NCBI RefSeq assembly: GCF_014836535.1
Contig: NZ_JACSQP010000001.1
Span: 410,337-474,336 of the forward strand
DNA length: 64,000 nucleotides
Direction of reading: 5' to 3'
Source of the DNA: Microbacterium pullorum
GTDB lineage: Bacteria; Actinomycetota; Actinomycetes; Actinomycetales; Microbacteriaceae
Part shown: in pieces, positions 25,935-33,982 of the stretch
How positions within the stretch are numbered: the stretch's first letter is position 1
Layout of the letters: each line of letters starts with the position of its first letter
The notes under the pieces: model-generated
Database searches by the model: none
Seen by the model: only the letters and a program-made list of their open reading frames with translations
What the model was told of the DNA's origin: nothing
Made by a program: the position numbers and the translations under genes

Positions 25935-26168
25935 CTAGAAGGCCGCGGGAGTGGCCTTGTAGCCGGCCTTCGCGACGGCGGCGACGAGGTCTTCCACCGA
26001 CATGCGCGTGGCGTCGTGGTCGACCTCGATGCGGGCGGAAGCGAAGTGGACCTTCACGTTCTCGACACCCGACAGGTGGCCGACCTGCTTCTCGATCTTG
26101 GCTACGCAGGAGGGGCAGGAGAACCCCTCGGCCCTCAGTACCGTGTGGGTCGTGGTTGCGGCGTTCAT
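25935..26168 (-). CDS. HMA-domain metallochaperone-like protein
   Basis: A 77-residue single heavy-metal-associated domain with the metal-binding GFSCPSC motif (Cys18, Cys21) and the ferredoxin-like fold pattern EKQVGHLSGVENVKVHFASA. It likely passes metal to, or regulates, the P-type ATPase encoded 12 bp downstream, which lacks its own HMA domain. The ATG has a good ribosome site (GAAAGGA). An FNR-like box 70 bp upstream suggests control by the divergent regulator. Confidence 0.94.
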   Translation of the reverse strand: MNAATTTHTVLRAEGFSCPSCVAKIEKQVGHLSGVENVKVHFASARIEVDHDATRMSVEDLVAAVAKAGYKATPAAF

Positions 26169-26237
26169 CGTGGAATCCTTTCGTCGTGGTGTGCTCTGTT
26201 GACACCCTCAACGTAGGTTCACCGCGCCGCGAACTCC

Positions 26238-26251
26238 TTGACCCAGATCAA
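26238..26251. promoter_or_regulatory. FNR/FLP-type operator
   Basis: TTGACCCAGATCAA matches the FNR box TTGAT-N4-ATCAA with one change. It lies between the divergent HMA/P-ATPase operon and the Crp/Fnr-family gene, so the regulator beside it is the obvious ligand. Confidence 0.8.
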
Positions 26252-26303
26252 TTTCGCGGGGCTCGGGCGGTGGTGTCGTGCGGGTGCGCAATAGAGTCGT
26301 GTC

Positions 26304-26987
26304 ATGGCCGAAGACGATGTGTGCGTCACCCGCGTGCCGATCTTCCAGGGCCTCACCCGCGAGGAGCAGGTGCGCGTCGCACGCTTCGCCCGCCCGGCAC
26401 TCGTCAAGAAGGGCGAGGTCGTCTATGCCCCCGCACAGTCGGTCTCACGCCTGCTGGTGATGCACAGCGGGCAGGTCAAGGTGAGCCACGCGGCAGCCAA
26501 CGGACAGGAACAGATCCTGCGGACGGCCACTGCCGGGGACGTTCTGGGCGAACGGGAGTTCCTGACCGGCCACCGCCCGAACGACAGAGCCGTCGCGTTG
26601 GAAGACAGCAGAATGTGCGTCTTCGACCACGCCGACCTTGCCGCCCTGCTGCGCGACTATCCCGACATCAGTCAGCGGATGCTGCGAACGCTCTCCGACC
26701 GGCTCTCGTCGGTCGAGCGGCTGCTGGCCGCCATCACCTCGAGCGATGTCAACGCCCGCGTCGCGGCCTACCTCCTCGACCGACCCGGCAGCATCCGGGA
26801 CGGGGCGGTCACGGTGAGACTGCCGATGGCGAAACAGGAGATCGCCGCCTACCTCGGCACCACGCCGGAGACACTGAGCCGCCGCCTCGCCGCACTCTCC
26901 GCCGCCGGCCTCATCGAGCTTCACGGACGCCGTGATGTCACGATCATCGACATCGATGCGCTCGAAGAGGTGGCCACACCCCGATAG
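26304..26987 (+). CDS. Crp/Fnr family transcriptional regulator (FLP-like)
   Basis: 227 residues: a cyclic-nucleotide-binding-type beta-roll (FQGLTREEQVRVARFARPAL, GDVLGEREFLTG), a dimer helix and a winged HTH ending KQEIAAYLGTTPETLSRRLA, whose E-x2-SR recognition residues match the FNR class. FNR normally has three closely spaced N-terminal Cys for an iron-sulfur cluster. Here only Cys7 is near the N-terminus, with another Cys near residue 107, so oxygen sensing by a [4Fe-4S] cluster is unlikely; a thiol or metal-sensing FLP-like mode is possible. An FNR-like box lies in the promoter shared with the metal ATPase operon. Confidence 0.88.
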   Translation: MAEDDVCVTRVPIFQGLTREEQVRVARFARPALVKKGEVVYAPAQSVSRLLVMHSGQVKVSHAAANGQEQILRTATAGDVLGEREFLTGHRPNDRAVALEDSRMCVFDHADLAALLRDYPDISQRMLRTLSDRLSSVERLLAAITSSDVNARVAAYLLDRPGSIRDGAVTVRLPMAKQEIAAYLGTTPETLSRRLAALSAAGLIELHGRRDVTIIDIDALEEVATPR

Positions 26988-27173
26988 TCGGCACCGCCAC
27001 GGCGCGGCATCCCTGCTTCCTCCGGCGCGGGAGCGCGGTTCCAACCCGTTCAGCCCGTCGTCCCGGTAGCGGGAGCCTGACCCCGCTCCCCGCGGCCGGT
27101 TTCGGCGGCGACGGCGGCGAACCATCGGGTTCTCCTCAGGTCTTGATCACTCGCCGCTTTTCGACGACATCGC

Positions 27174-27527
27174 TTACTCGGCCGCGGCGATCGCAATCCG
27201 GGTGCCACCGGGCAGCGCGCGGAGTCGGTCGAGCGGGTGGTCGAATCGGCCGATGCGCACCAGCCCGGGCCAGCGGCCGGGGTTGGCGTAGTAGAGAACG
27301 AGGGAGGAACCGGGCGCGTAGTAGCCGATCTCGCCCGCCTTGGGCGCGTCGGCGCGCGGGACGCCGGACACATCCAGGGCCCGGGGCAGCCGGGTCAGCT
27401 TCTCCTGATCGTGGAAGTCGTCGAAGGCCGCCTCGAACGGCATCAGTTCGGCGATCTGGTCGGCCACGGGGTTGTCGTACAACTCGCCTGCGACGAGTTC
27501 GTCGCCGATGCTCAGGGTGATCCTCAT
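27174..27527 (-). CDS. Cyclophilin-like fold protein
   Basis: 117 residues matching the bacterial cyclophilin-like family (MRITLSIGDELVAGELYDNP, LPFEAAFDDFHDQEKLTRLP-like core, KAGEIGYYAPGSSLVLYY, GLVRIGRFD). These are distant from true peptidyl-prolyl isomerases and usually lie beside oxidoreductases and regulators; their activity is not established. It is 36 bp downstream of the MmyB-type regulator on the same strand and so probably co-transcribed with it. Confidence 0.85.
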   Translation of the reverse strand: MRITLSIGDELVAGELYDNPVADQIAELMPFEAAFDDFHDQEKLTRLPRALDVSGVPRADAPKAGEIGYYAPGSSLVLYYANPGRWPGLVRIGRFDHPLDRLRALPGGTRIAIAAAE

Positions 27528-27563
27528 GCTTGCGGTGGCTCCTTCGCGGTCCCGGGTGGGTCG

Positions 27564-28484
27564 TCAGTCGCGGCGCTGGGGCAGCTCGCCGTCGACGGCC
27601 ACGCTCGATTCGTCCCGGGCGGCGCGCGCTTCGAGCTCCTCGCTGGCGGCCCAGGATGCGAGCAGCCGCATCCGGTCGGCGGAGTCGGTGCCCGGCTCGG
27701 CGCAGTAGATGGTCAGGGTCAGGCCGGGCTCGGACTCCATGTCCATGCCCTCGTAGGCCAGGGTCATCTCGCCGACCTCGGAGTGGTGGAAGGTCTTGAA
27801 CCCGGATCCGTGGTGGCGCACGTCGTGCGCTCCCCACAGTCGGCGGAAGTCCTCGCTGCGGGTGGAGAGCTCGCCGACCAGGTCGTGGAGCTCCTTGCTG
27901 TGCGGGTCCCGACCGGCCTCGGTGCGCAGGATGGCGGCGGTGATCTCGGCGAAGGAGTCCCAGTCCGGGTAGAAGTCGTGGGAGCGCCGGTCCAGGAAGG
28001 TGAACCGGGCCAGGTTGGGCGGCTGGCCGGGCATGTCGTAGGCGTCCTTGTAGAACGCCCGGCCCAGCGCGTTGGCCGCGAGCAGATCCATTCGGCCGTT
28101 GCGCACGAACGCCGGGCCGGCGGTGACCCCGTCGAGGATCCACTGCAGACCAGGCTGCGGCGTCCAGCACTTCGGACTGCGCTTGCGCGGCGGGCGCGCG
28201 ACGGGGCTGGCGGCGTGGGCGAGGTCGAACAGGTGCGCGCGCTCGGCGTCGTCCAATCGCAGCGCCCTGGCGATCGCGTCCAGTACTTCTGGTGACGCGC
28301 CGCTGATCGCGCCGCGCTCCAGCTTGGTGTAGTACTCTACGCTCACGCCGGCGAGGACTGCGACCTCGGTGCGGCGTAGGCCCTCGACCCGTCGGTTCGT
28401 GCCCGCGGGCAGGCCGACGTCCTTCGGGTCGACCTTCGCCCGGCGGGAGGTCAGGAACTCGCGCACTTCCGCCCTGTTGTCCAT
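27564..28484 (-). CDS. MmyB-type helix-turn-helix transcriptional regulator
   Basis: 306 residues from ATG 28482-28484 (MDNRAEVREFLTSRRAKVDP). An XRE-type HTH occupies about residues 30-85 (RRTEVAVLAGVSVEYYTKLE RG core), followed by the PAS-like MmyB ligand-binding domain with its linker (DLAHAASP, WILDGVTAGPAFVRNGRMDL, LARFTFLD). Such regulators usually repress neighbouring short-chain dehydrogenase and related genes and are thought to sense lipophilic ligands. A 22-bp motif lies 34-55 bp upstream of its start and recurs at three more promoters nearby, so it probably autoregulates and controls the whole island. Confidence 0.93.
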   Translation of the reverse strand: MDNRAEVREFLTSRRAKVDPKDVGLPAGTNRRVEGLRRTEVAVLAGVSVEYYTKLERGAISGASPEVLDAIARALRLDDAERAHLFDLAHAASPVARPPRKRSPKCWTPQPGLQWILDGVTAGPAFVRNGRMDLLAANALGRAFYKDAYDMPGQPPNLARFTFLDRRSHDFYPDWDSFAEITAAILRTEAGRDPHSKELHDLVGELSTRSEDFRRLWGAHDVRHHGSGFKTFHHSEVGEMTLAYEGMDMESEPGLTLTIYCAEPGTDSADRMRLLASWAASEELEARAARDESSVAVDGELPQRRD

Positions 28485-28517
28485 ACCATAAACGGTAAGC
28501 CGGTACGCCGTGCCGAT

Positions 28518-28539
28518 GGGAGTCCCTCGCGGTACCCCC
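28518..28539 (-). promoter_or_regulatory. Island motif copy A (upstream of MmyB-type regulator)
   Basis: On the minus strand the sequence is GGGGGTAC-CGCGA-GGGACTCCC. A -10-like block (CTTACCGTT) begins 18 nt further on, the same spacing as in copies B and D. Its position over the -35 region suits a repressor operator. Confidence 0.7.
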
Positions 28540-28601
28540 ATCCCCAGGACCCGTGCCGGGCATCGGACGACGGCTGCGCTCCTATCGAGTCCTCGGACCG
28601 A

Positions 28602-29846
28602 TCAAGCCTTCACCGCAACCGGCTCGCCCGCAGGAGCGACAGCCTCGGCAGCGGCCAGCGCGGCGCGGCGGTCCTTGACGACCAGGATGCTGAGCGGCAG
28701 GAAGTAGAGGGCTGCGATGGCGGCCCCGACGACGACCGGGCCGGTTGCGCCGAGCGCGGACTCCAGAGCGAAGCCGGCGATCCAGGAGCCGACGGCGGTG
28801 CCGACGTTGAACGACGACGTGCTCAGCGCGGAGGCCAGTGTGGGTGCTTCTTCGGCATAGCCGACGGCCTTGCCGATGAGGATCGGGTTGGTCGACATTC
28901 CGAACAGGCCGAGCAGGAACACCAGGACCACGGTCGCGACCAGAAAGTGGGAGAGCACAGCCAGGCTGACGAGCACCAGGAAGGTCGCCGTCGCGGAGGT
29001 GAACAGGACTGCGTAGGGCCGGTGGGTGCCGAAGCGTCCGCCCAGGTTGGATCCGAACAACGCGCCGACGCCGTAGGCCAGCAACACGAACGGAACCGTG
29101 GACGCGGCCACACCCGTGTTCTCGGTCAGCAGGGGGGAAATGAAGCTGTAGGCCGCGAGCGACGACCCGCAGACGATGGCTGCGCAGGCGAGGACCAGCC
29201 AGACGCGGAGGTCGCGCAGCCCGGCGAGCTCGGCCTTCACCGAGGGGACCGGGGCGTCGCCTGGCTCGACCGGCACCTGCTTGAGGATCGGGAAGACCGC
29301 GATCAGCGCGAGCACTGCCAACGCCCAGAACGGGCCGCGCCAGCCGATGGCCTGCCCGGCGAACGCGCCCAGCGGCACGCCGACCACGTTGGCGAGCATG
29401 CCTCCGCCGAGGACGATGCCGAGCGCCCGGGAGCTGAGCTTCGGCCCGACAGCTTTCGCGGCGACCACAGCAGCGACAGCCCAGAATGCCCCGGTGGCCA
29501 GCGCGGTCACGAACCGCATGGTGAGAATGAGCGGGAAGCTGTCGGTCAGGGCGACCACGACGTGGCCGATCGCGAACACGACCAGGGACAGGGACAGCGC
29601 GAGACGGCGCTGGAGCTTGAGCGTGGCGATCGCCATCAGGGGCGTTCCGACGATCATCCCGATCGCGAAGACGGTGATCATGAGTCCGGCATGGGCAACG
29701 CTGACGTCAATGTCCTCGGCGATCTCGGGGAGGATCCCGGCGACGATGAACTCGGTGGTGCCCATGAGGAACACTCCGGCGGCGAGGACGTAGATCAGCA
29801 GCGGAAGCCGGGCGGCACCGGCGGATCGGGTCGATGCTTCGGGCAT
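28602..29846 (-). CDS. MFS transporter (AraJ/CmlR-like DHA1 exporter)
   Basis: About 414 residues from ATG 29844-29846 (MPEASTRSAGAARLPLLIYV), after AGAAGGAT. Twelve membrane helices of the DHA1 type; the typical start GTTEFIVAGILPEIAEDIDV and the loop motif GRFGTHRP are present. Relatives export arabinose, chloramphenicol or other small molecules. It lies between the MmyB regulator and the divergent SDR gene, with island motif copy B in the shared promoter, so co-regulation with the redox genes is likely. The substrate is unknown. Confidence 0.9.
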   Translation of the reverse strand: MPEASTRSAGAARLPLLIYVLAAGVFLMGTTEFIVAGILPEIAEDIDVSVAHAGLMITVFAIGMIVGTPLMAIATLKLQRRLALSLSLVVFAIGHVVVALTDSFPLILTMRFVTALATGAFWAVAAVVAAKAVGPKLSSRALGIVLGGGMLANVVGVPLGAFAGQAIGWRGPFWALAVLALIAVFPILKQVPVEPGDAPVPSVKAELAGLRDLRVWLVLACAAIVCGSSLAAYSFISPLLTENTGVAASTVPFVLLAYGVGALFGSNLGGRFGTHRPYAVLFTSATATFLVLVSLAVLSHFLVATVVLVFLLGLFGMSTNPILIGKAVGYAEEAPTLASALSTSSFNVGTAVGSWIAGFALESALGATGPVVVGAAIAALYFLPLSILVVKDRRAALAAAEAVAPAGEPVAVKA

Positions 29847-29961
29847 GGTGGAGCGTGGATCCTTCTGGTCGAAGACGGGGATGGGCAGCCCGGAACGAAG
29901 CTCGCGGCCGGGCCGACGATTCATGCGAACATGTCTTCGCCGCGCGAGGGAGCCTCGGCCG

Positions 29962-29983
29962 GTGGGGGTACTGAGAGGGACTC
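29962..29983 (+). promoter_or_regulatory. Island motif copy B (SDR promoter)
   Basis: GGGGGTAC-TGAGA-GGGACTCCC. Eighteen bases after it is CTAGCGTTG, a -10-like block also present at the same spacing after copy D. It lies in the divergent MFS/SDR promoter. Confidence 0.7.
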
Positions 29984-30112
29984 CCGGCCGGCCCACCGAC
30001 TGCCTAGCGTTGGAGAGTGGACGGCGCTGCGCCACGGACCCGACGCGGTCCGACGGCCGACGGCGATCGAGCCGGCCTCCACCGATCTCGAAGCCCGACG
30101 GAAGGACCCATC

Positions 30113-30778
30113 ATGACCACGTTCGCGATCATCGGAGCCGGCCCCGGATTGGGGCAGGCCACCGCGCGCCGCTTCGGCCGTGAAGGCTTCGCCGTCGCCC
30201 TGGTCTCCCGCACCCAGGCCAACGTCGACCGGCTCGCCGCCGAACTCGCCGCTGAGGGAATCACGGCCCGCGGCTACGCGGCGAATGCCCGCGACTCGCG
30301 TGCCTTGCGCGCGGCTCTGGATGCTGCAGCCGCCGACCTGGGCCCGATCGAGGTTCTGCAGTACAGCCCGGTCCCGGCCGACGACTTCATGAAGCCCGTG
30401 CTGGACACCGCCACCGAAGACCTCGTCGGACCGGTCGAGCAGTCCGTGTACGGGCCGGTCACCGCTGTGCAGCACGTCCTACCGGGTTTGCGCGAGCTTG
30501 GCCGCGGCACGATCCTGTTCATCAACGGCTCCAGTGCCGTGACTCCGAACGGCAACGTGACCGGCACGTCGATCGCGTTCGCCGGCGAGAGCGCCTACGG
30601 GCAGATGCTGCACGTCGCGCTCGCGCCGGAGGGCATCCACGTCGCGCAGCTGATCATCCCGCGCGGCATCGGCGGCGGCGAGCCCGACCATGAGCCGGAT
30701 GCGCTCGCGGAGCACATCTTCTCCCTGCACCGCGGCCGGGGCGCGTTCCGCTCCTTCGTCGGCGAACAACGCGCATGA
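30113..30778 (+). CDS. SDR family protein lacking the catalytic lysine
   Basis: 221 residues from the ATG after GAAGGA. The Rossmann start [19 protein letters not shown] binds a dinucleotide, and INGSSA gives the usual Ser region. The expected Y-x3-K reads SAYGQML, so the Tyr is kept but Lys is replaced. This may be a cofactor-binding or altered-activity member. It is the first gene of a plus-strand run with an ADH and a second SDR, and its last bases overlap a short remnant ORF. Control by the motif at 29,962 is likely. Confidence 0.88.
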   Translation: MTTFAIIGAGPGLGQATARRFGREGFAVALVSRTQANVDRLAAELAAEGITARGYAANARDSRALRAALDAAAADLGPIEVLQYSPVPADDFMKPVLDTATEDLVGPVEQSVYGPVTAVQHVLPGLRELGRGTILFINGSSAVTPNGNVTGTSIAFAGESAYGQMLHVALAPEGIHVAQLIIPRGIGGGEPDHEPDALAEHIFSLHRGRGAFRSFVGEQRA

Positions 30779-30927
30779 GGACGTCATTGCTGGTCAGCCG
30801 CGGAGCTGCTGCCGTGCTGGCGTCGTTGGTCGCCCCGGACGGGTCGCTGTGGGTGCTCACGAACAACACCGACGGCCGGGGCGACCCCGGGCCCGATGAC
30901 GACCACGTCCTGCGGCTCGAGCCCTGA
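30775..30927 (+). pseudogene. C-terminal remnant of a PQQ-dependent sugar dehydrogenase-like gene
   Basis: A 50-codon ORF overlapping the SDR stop (ATGA). The last 35 residues, [20 protein letters not shown] followed by [11 protein letters not shown], match the C-terminal end of the glucose/sorbosone dehydrogenase (GSDH) beta-propeller, which has the pattern APDGSLWxxTxNTDGRG-DDR-L. The rest of the roughly 350-residue protein is missing, and the 15 residues before are unrelated. It is therefore most likely a deletion scar left when the SDR-ADH block formed. It may be translated as a short peptide. Confidence 0.7.
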
Positions 30928-30970
30928 CCGCTTCACCCCCGAACCATCCACAACTTCTGAGGAGCCTCTC

Positions 30971-32020
30971 ATGACCACGACCGTCCACGCCTACGCCGCT
31001 ACGTCCCCCACCGGTCCGTTGGTGCCGATCACGATCGAGCGCCGCGACCTGCTGCCGCACGACGTGCGCATCGACATCGAGTACGCGGGCATCTGCCACT
31101 CCGACATCCACACCGTCCGAGGAGATTGGGGGCCGATCACCTACCCGCAGGTCGTCGGCCACGAGATCGTCGGCCGCGTCGCGGCGGTCGGTCCGGAGGT
31201 CACGCGCCACAAGGTCGGCGATCGCGTAGGCGTTGGCTGCCAGTCCAACTCGTGCCGCACCTGTGAGCAGTGCAGGCAGGGCCGCGACCAGTACTGCCTC
31301 AACGGCAACACCCAGACCTACAACGGCATCGACCCTGCCGACGGCACCATCACGCAGGGCGGCTACTCGCAGGCCGTCGTCACCAACGAGGACTTCGTCG
31401 TCGCCGTGCCTGCCCAACTCGACGCCGCGCGGGTCGCGCCGCTGCTGTGTGCGGGCATCACCACGTACTCGCCCCTCAAGCATTGGAATGCCGGGCCCGG
31501 CACCCGGGTGGCGGTCATCGGCATGGGCGGCCTCGGGCACATGGGTGTGAAGATCGCCGCTGCCCTCGGCGCGGACGTCACCGTCCTCTCGCGCGGCACG
31601 AAGAAGAAGGACGACGCACTGGCCTTCGGCGCGGCCCGCTACGTCGACACCACCGACGCCGACGCGCTCGGCGAACTCACGGGCAGCCAGGACCTCATCA
31701 TCAACACCGTCTCGGCAGGCCTGGACATCGCGACCTACCTCGGACTGCTCGATGTCGACGGCGCGCTCGTGAACGTCGGAGCACCCGCCGAGCCGTTCTC
31801 TGTGCCTGCGTTCTCCCTCATTCCTGCCCGACGGACGCTCGCGGGCTCCACGACCGGTGGCATTGCCGAGATCGAGGAGATGCTCGCCTTCTGCGCCGAA
31901 CACGGCATCATGCCCGAGACCGAACTCATCGGTGCCGAACAGATCAACGACGCCTACGAGCGCGTGCTCGGCGCGGACGTGCGGTACCGCTTCGTCATCG
32001 ACGCGTCCACCTTCGCCTGA
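30971..32020 (+). CDS. Zinc-dependent alcohol dehydrogenase (YahK/CAD-like)
   Basis: 349 residues from the ATG after GAGGAGCC. Catalytic zinc ligands are in AGICHSDIH and GHEIVG; the structural zinc loop is [15 protein letters not shown]; the NADP site is [15 protein letters not shown]. The layout matches the cinnamyl-alcohol/aldehyde reductase branch (YahK, AdhC), which reduces many aldehydes with NADPH. The neighbouring reductases suggest aldehyde or reactive-carbonyl clearance. The second SDR starts 20 bp downstream. Confidence 0.95.
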   Translation: MTTTVHAYAATSPTGPLVPITIERRDLLPHDVRIDIEYAGICHSDIHTVRGDWGPITYPQVVGHEIVGRVAAVGPEVTRHKVGDRVGVGCQSNSCRTCEQCRQGRDQYCLNGNTQTYNGIDPADGTITQGGYSQAVVTNEDFVVAVPAQLDAARVAPLLCAGITTYSPLKHWNAGPGTRVAVIGMGGLGHMGVKIAAALGADVTVLSRGTKKKDDALAFGAARYVDTTDADALGELTGSQDLIINTVSAGLDIATYLGLLDVDGALVNVGAPAEPFSVPAFSLIPARRTLAGSTTGGIAEIEEMLAFCAEHGIMPETELIGAEQINDAYERVLGADVRYRFVIDASTFA

Positions 32021-32040
32021 CCCGATAGAGAGGGGACGCC

Positions 32041-32781
32041 ATGGCTCGCATCCTGGTCACGGGCTCGACCGACGGTGTCGGCCGGGCCACAGCGGCCTCG
32101 CTGCTGGACGACGGCCATGACGTCGTCGTCCACGCTCGCAACCAGCAACGGCTCGGTGCCGTCGAGGAGCTCATCGCCCGTGGCGCGGTCAGCGTCGTCG
32201 GCGACCTTGCCGATGCCGATGAGGTCGAGGGCGTCGCGGAGCAGGCGAACCAGATCGGCGCGTTCGACGCGGTGATCCACAACGCCGGGGTGATCGACGG
32301 GCCGGACATGCTGCAGGTCAACATGCTCGCGCCGTACGTGCTGACCGCGCAGATCCCGGCGCCGCGACTGGTCTACCTATCCAGCAGCATGCACCGCGGT
32401 GGGCATGCGGAGGTCTCCCGCATCGACGAGAACGGCACGAGGGCGTCGTACTCCGACAGCAAGCTGTTCGTCACCGCGCTGATGGCCGCGGTCGCTCGGC
32501 GCTGGCCGGGGCGGGTCGCGCATGCGGTCGACCCCGGCTGGGTGCCGACCAGGATGGGCGGCCCTTCGGCGAGCGACGACCTCGCCCTCGCCCACGTCAC
32601 TCAGGCATGGCTCGTGACCACCGAGGATCCCGAAGCCCTCGTCTCCGGACGCTACTGGCACCACCAGCGCGTCGAACAACCGCATCCAGCGGTGCACGAC
32701 GAGGGCTTCCAGGACGACTTGCTCGCCGCTCTCGCCGAGCACACCGGCGTCGAGCTGCCGAACACCGACCAGTCCGCGTGA
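32041..32781 (+). CDS. SDR family NAD(P)-dependent oxidoreductase
   Basis: 246 residues, start after AGAGAGGGGA. The Rossmann motif is ILVTGSTDGVGRATA, then VIHNAGVID, the Ser at VYLSSSMHR and the catalytic YSDSK, so this copy keeps all active-site residues. It is the last gene of the SDR-ADH-SDR run. The substrate is unknown. The following convergent gene encodes a CMD-family protein on the minus strand. Confidence 0.93.
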   Translation: MARILVTGSTDGVGRATAASLLDDGHDVVVHARNQQRLGAVEELIARGAVSVVGDLADADEVEGVAEQANQIGAFDAVIHNAGVIDGPDMLQVNMLAPYVLTAQIPAPRLVYLSSSMHRGGHAEVSRIDENGTRASYSDSKLFVTALMAAVARRWPGRVAHAVDPGWVPTRMGGPSASDDLALAHVTQAWLVTTEDPEALVSGRYWHHQRVEQPHPAVHDEGFQDDLLAALAEHTGVELPNTDQSA

Positions 32782-32877
32782 TCCAGCCCGCGCCCGCCCC
32801 ACGAGAGGAACCACACACCGCGCCAGAGAGACCTGGTCAAGACCGCCGGTGGTTCTCGGTCGACGTCGCCTCCGTGC

Positions 32878-33216
32878 TCACTCACCGCCCTCGACGATGG
32901 TCTTCAGCACCGTTGTCGCCCCCATGCCGTTGGGCCAGCCGGCGTAGAACGCCAGATGCAGCAGTGCCTCCTTCAGTTCCTCGTCGGTGACGCCGTTCCG
33001 GCGGGCGTAGGCCAGGTGGAACTTCAGCTGATCCATCTTGCCCAGCGCTGTCAGCGCCGCCACCGTGACCAGGCTGCGCTCACGCTTGGACAGGCCCTCG
33101 CGCTCCCAGACCTCGTCGAACAGGACCTGGTCGGTGTAGTGGACCATGCCAGGGGCGAAGTCGCCGAAGGCGTTCTTCCCGCCGCTCCAGCCCGTGCCGT
33201 GCTCGTCATCGCTCAT
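32878..33216 (-). CDS. Carboxymuconolactone decarboxylase family protein
   Basis: 112 residues from ATG 33214-33216 (MSDDEHGTGWSGG), preceded by GGAAGGAAC; an upstream in-frame start would lengthen it by 12 residues without a ribosome site. Core features are DEVWEREGLSKRERSLVTVA and HLAYARRNGVTDEELKEALL, ending AFYAGWPNGMGA. It lacks the CxxC of AhpD-type peroxidase members, so it is closer to the true decarboxylase type. It is divergent from the cupin-AKR operon with a 14-bp inverted repeat between. Confidence 0.92.
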   Translation of the reverse strand: MSDDEHGTGWSGGKNAFGDFAPGMVHYTDQVLFDEVWEREGLSKRERSLVTVAALTALGKMDQLKFHLAYARRNGVTDEELKEALLHLAFYAGWPNGMGATTVLKTIVEGGE

Positions 33217-33273
33217 GATCGTTCCTTCCGCCGTGTGGCTGCGATGCTGCAATCACAGCAGGCACGAGCGGCC

Positions 33274-33317
33274 CGAGGGAGTCTCCGATGAAGGGTGTAC
33301 CAGCGGAGACTCCCTCG
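33274..33317. promoter_or_regulatory. Island motif copy D inside a 14-bp inverted repeat
   Basis: CGAGGGAGTCTCCG (33,274-33,287) and its exact complement (33,304-33,317) are separated by 16 bases. The right arm with its flank gives motif copy D, GGGTGTAC-CAGCG-GAGACTCCC (33,293-33,314). On the plus strand CTAGCGTTG starts 18 nt later; on the minus strand CTGTGATTG starts 18 nt after the left arm. It could thus control both the CMD gene and the cupin-AKR operon. Confidence 0.7.
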
Positions 33318-33544
33318 GTGATGCCGGCCGATCTAGCGTTGAGGGCATGGATGCCAGGGACGAAGCACCGACGTTCCTGCTTGCTCGCCGAACGGGCCAG
33401 GTCGTTCCACCCGCACGGGGACGAGGCCGCCCCCGGCGAGGAACGGCTCGAGCTGCTGGCCAGCCTCGCGGCCACCACGATCCAGCCCCCGCCGTCGTCG
33501 CGGACACCCGCTACCGCGAGGCCGACGAAAGAACAGGAGACACC

Positions 33545-33982
33545 ATGACAGACACCGACTTCGACCAGATCTTCCCGCTCGGAGCGCCGAACGACGCCTA
33601 CGCCCAGTACTTCACCGGGCGCAGCTTCAACGCCCCGCTCACCGATGGGAGCGTCCCGGTCGCCAACATCACCTTCGAGCCCGGCTGCCGCAACAACTGG
33701 CACATCCACCACGGCACCGACGGCGGAGGCGATCAGATCCTGCTGTGCACGGCCGGGTCGGGGTGGTACCAGGCCGAGGGCGAGGACCCGGTGAGCATGG
33801 AACCCGGGACGAGCGTGCGCGTGCCGGCGGGCACGAAGCACTGGCACGGCGCGAAGCAGGATTCCTGGTTCAGCCACCTGGCCTTCATCACTCCCGGCGA
33901 GGGCGTCAGCAACGAGTGGCTCGAGCCGGTCACCGACGAGGCGTACCGCCAGCTGCCGAAGAAGAACGGAGAGCACGCATGA
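33545..33982 (+). CDS. Cupin domain protein
   Basis: 145 residues, ATG after AGGAGA. The first cupin motif is WHIHHGTDGGGDQILLCTAG and the second is PAGTKHWHGAKQDS, with His residues suited to bind a metal. Proteins of this type often pair with CMD and aldo/keto reductase genes. The same frame is open upstream to 33,146 and a transcript may start near 33,347, but the ribosome site favours 33,545. The stop overlaps the AKR start as ATGA. The 33,318-33,544 leader holds no gene that I can support. Confidence 0.9.
   Translation: MTDTDFDQIFPLGAPNDAYAQYFTGRSFNAPLTDGSVPVANITFEPGCRNNWHIHHGTDGGGDQILLCTAGSGWYQAEGEDPVSMEPGTSVRVPAGTKHWHGAKQDSWFSHLAFITPGEGVSNEWLEPVTDEAYRQLPKKNGEHA

Noticed and set aside
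33288..33548. 86-codon ORF upstream of the cupin gene
   Set aside because: It overlaps the operator, has no ribosome site and no recognisable domain; it is better seen as leader sequence.
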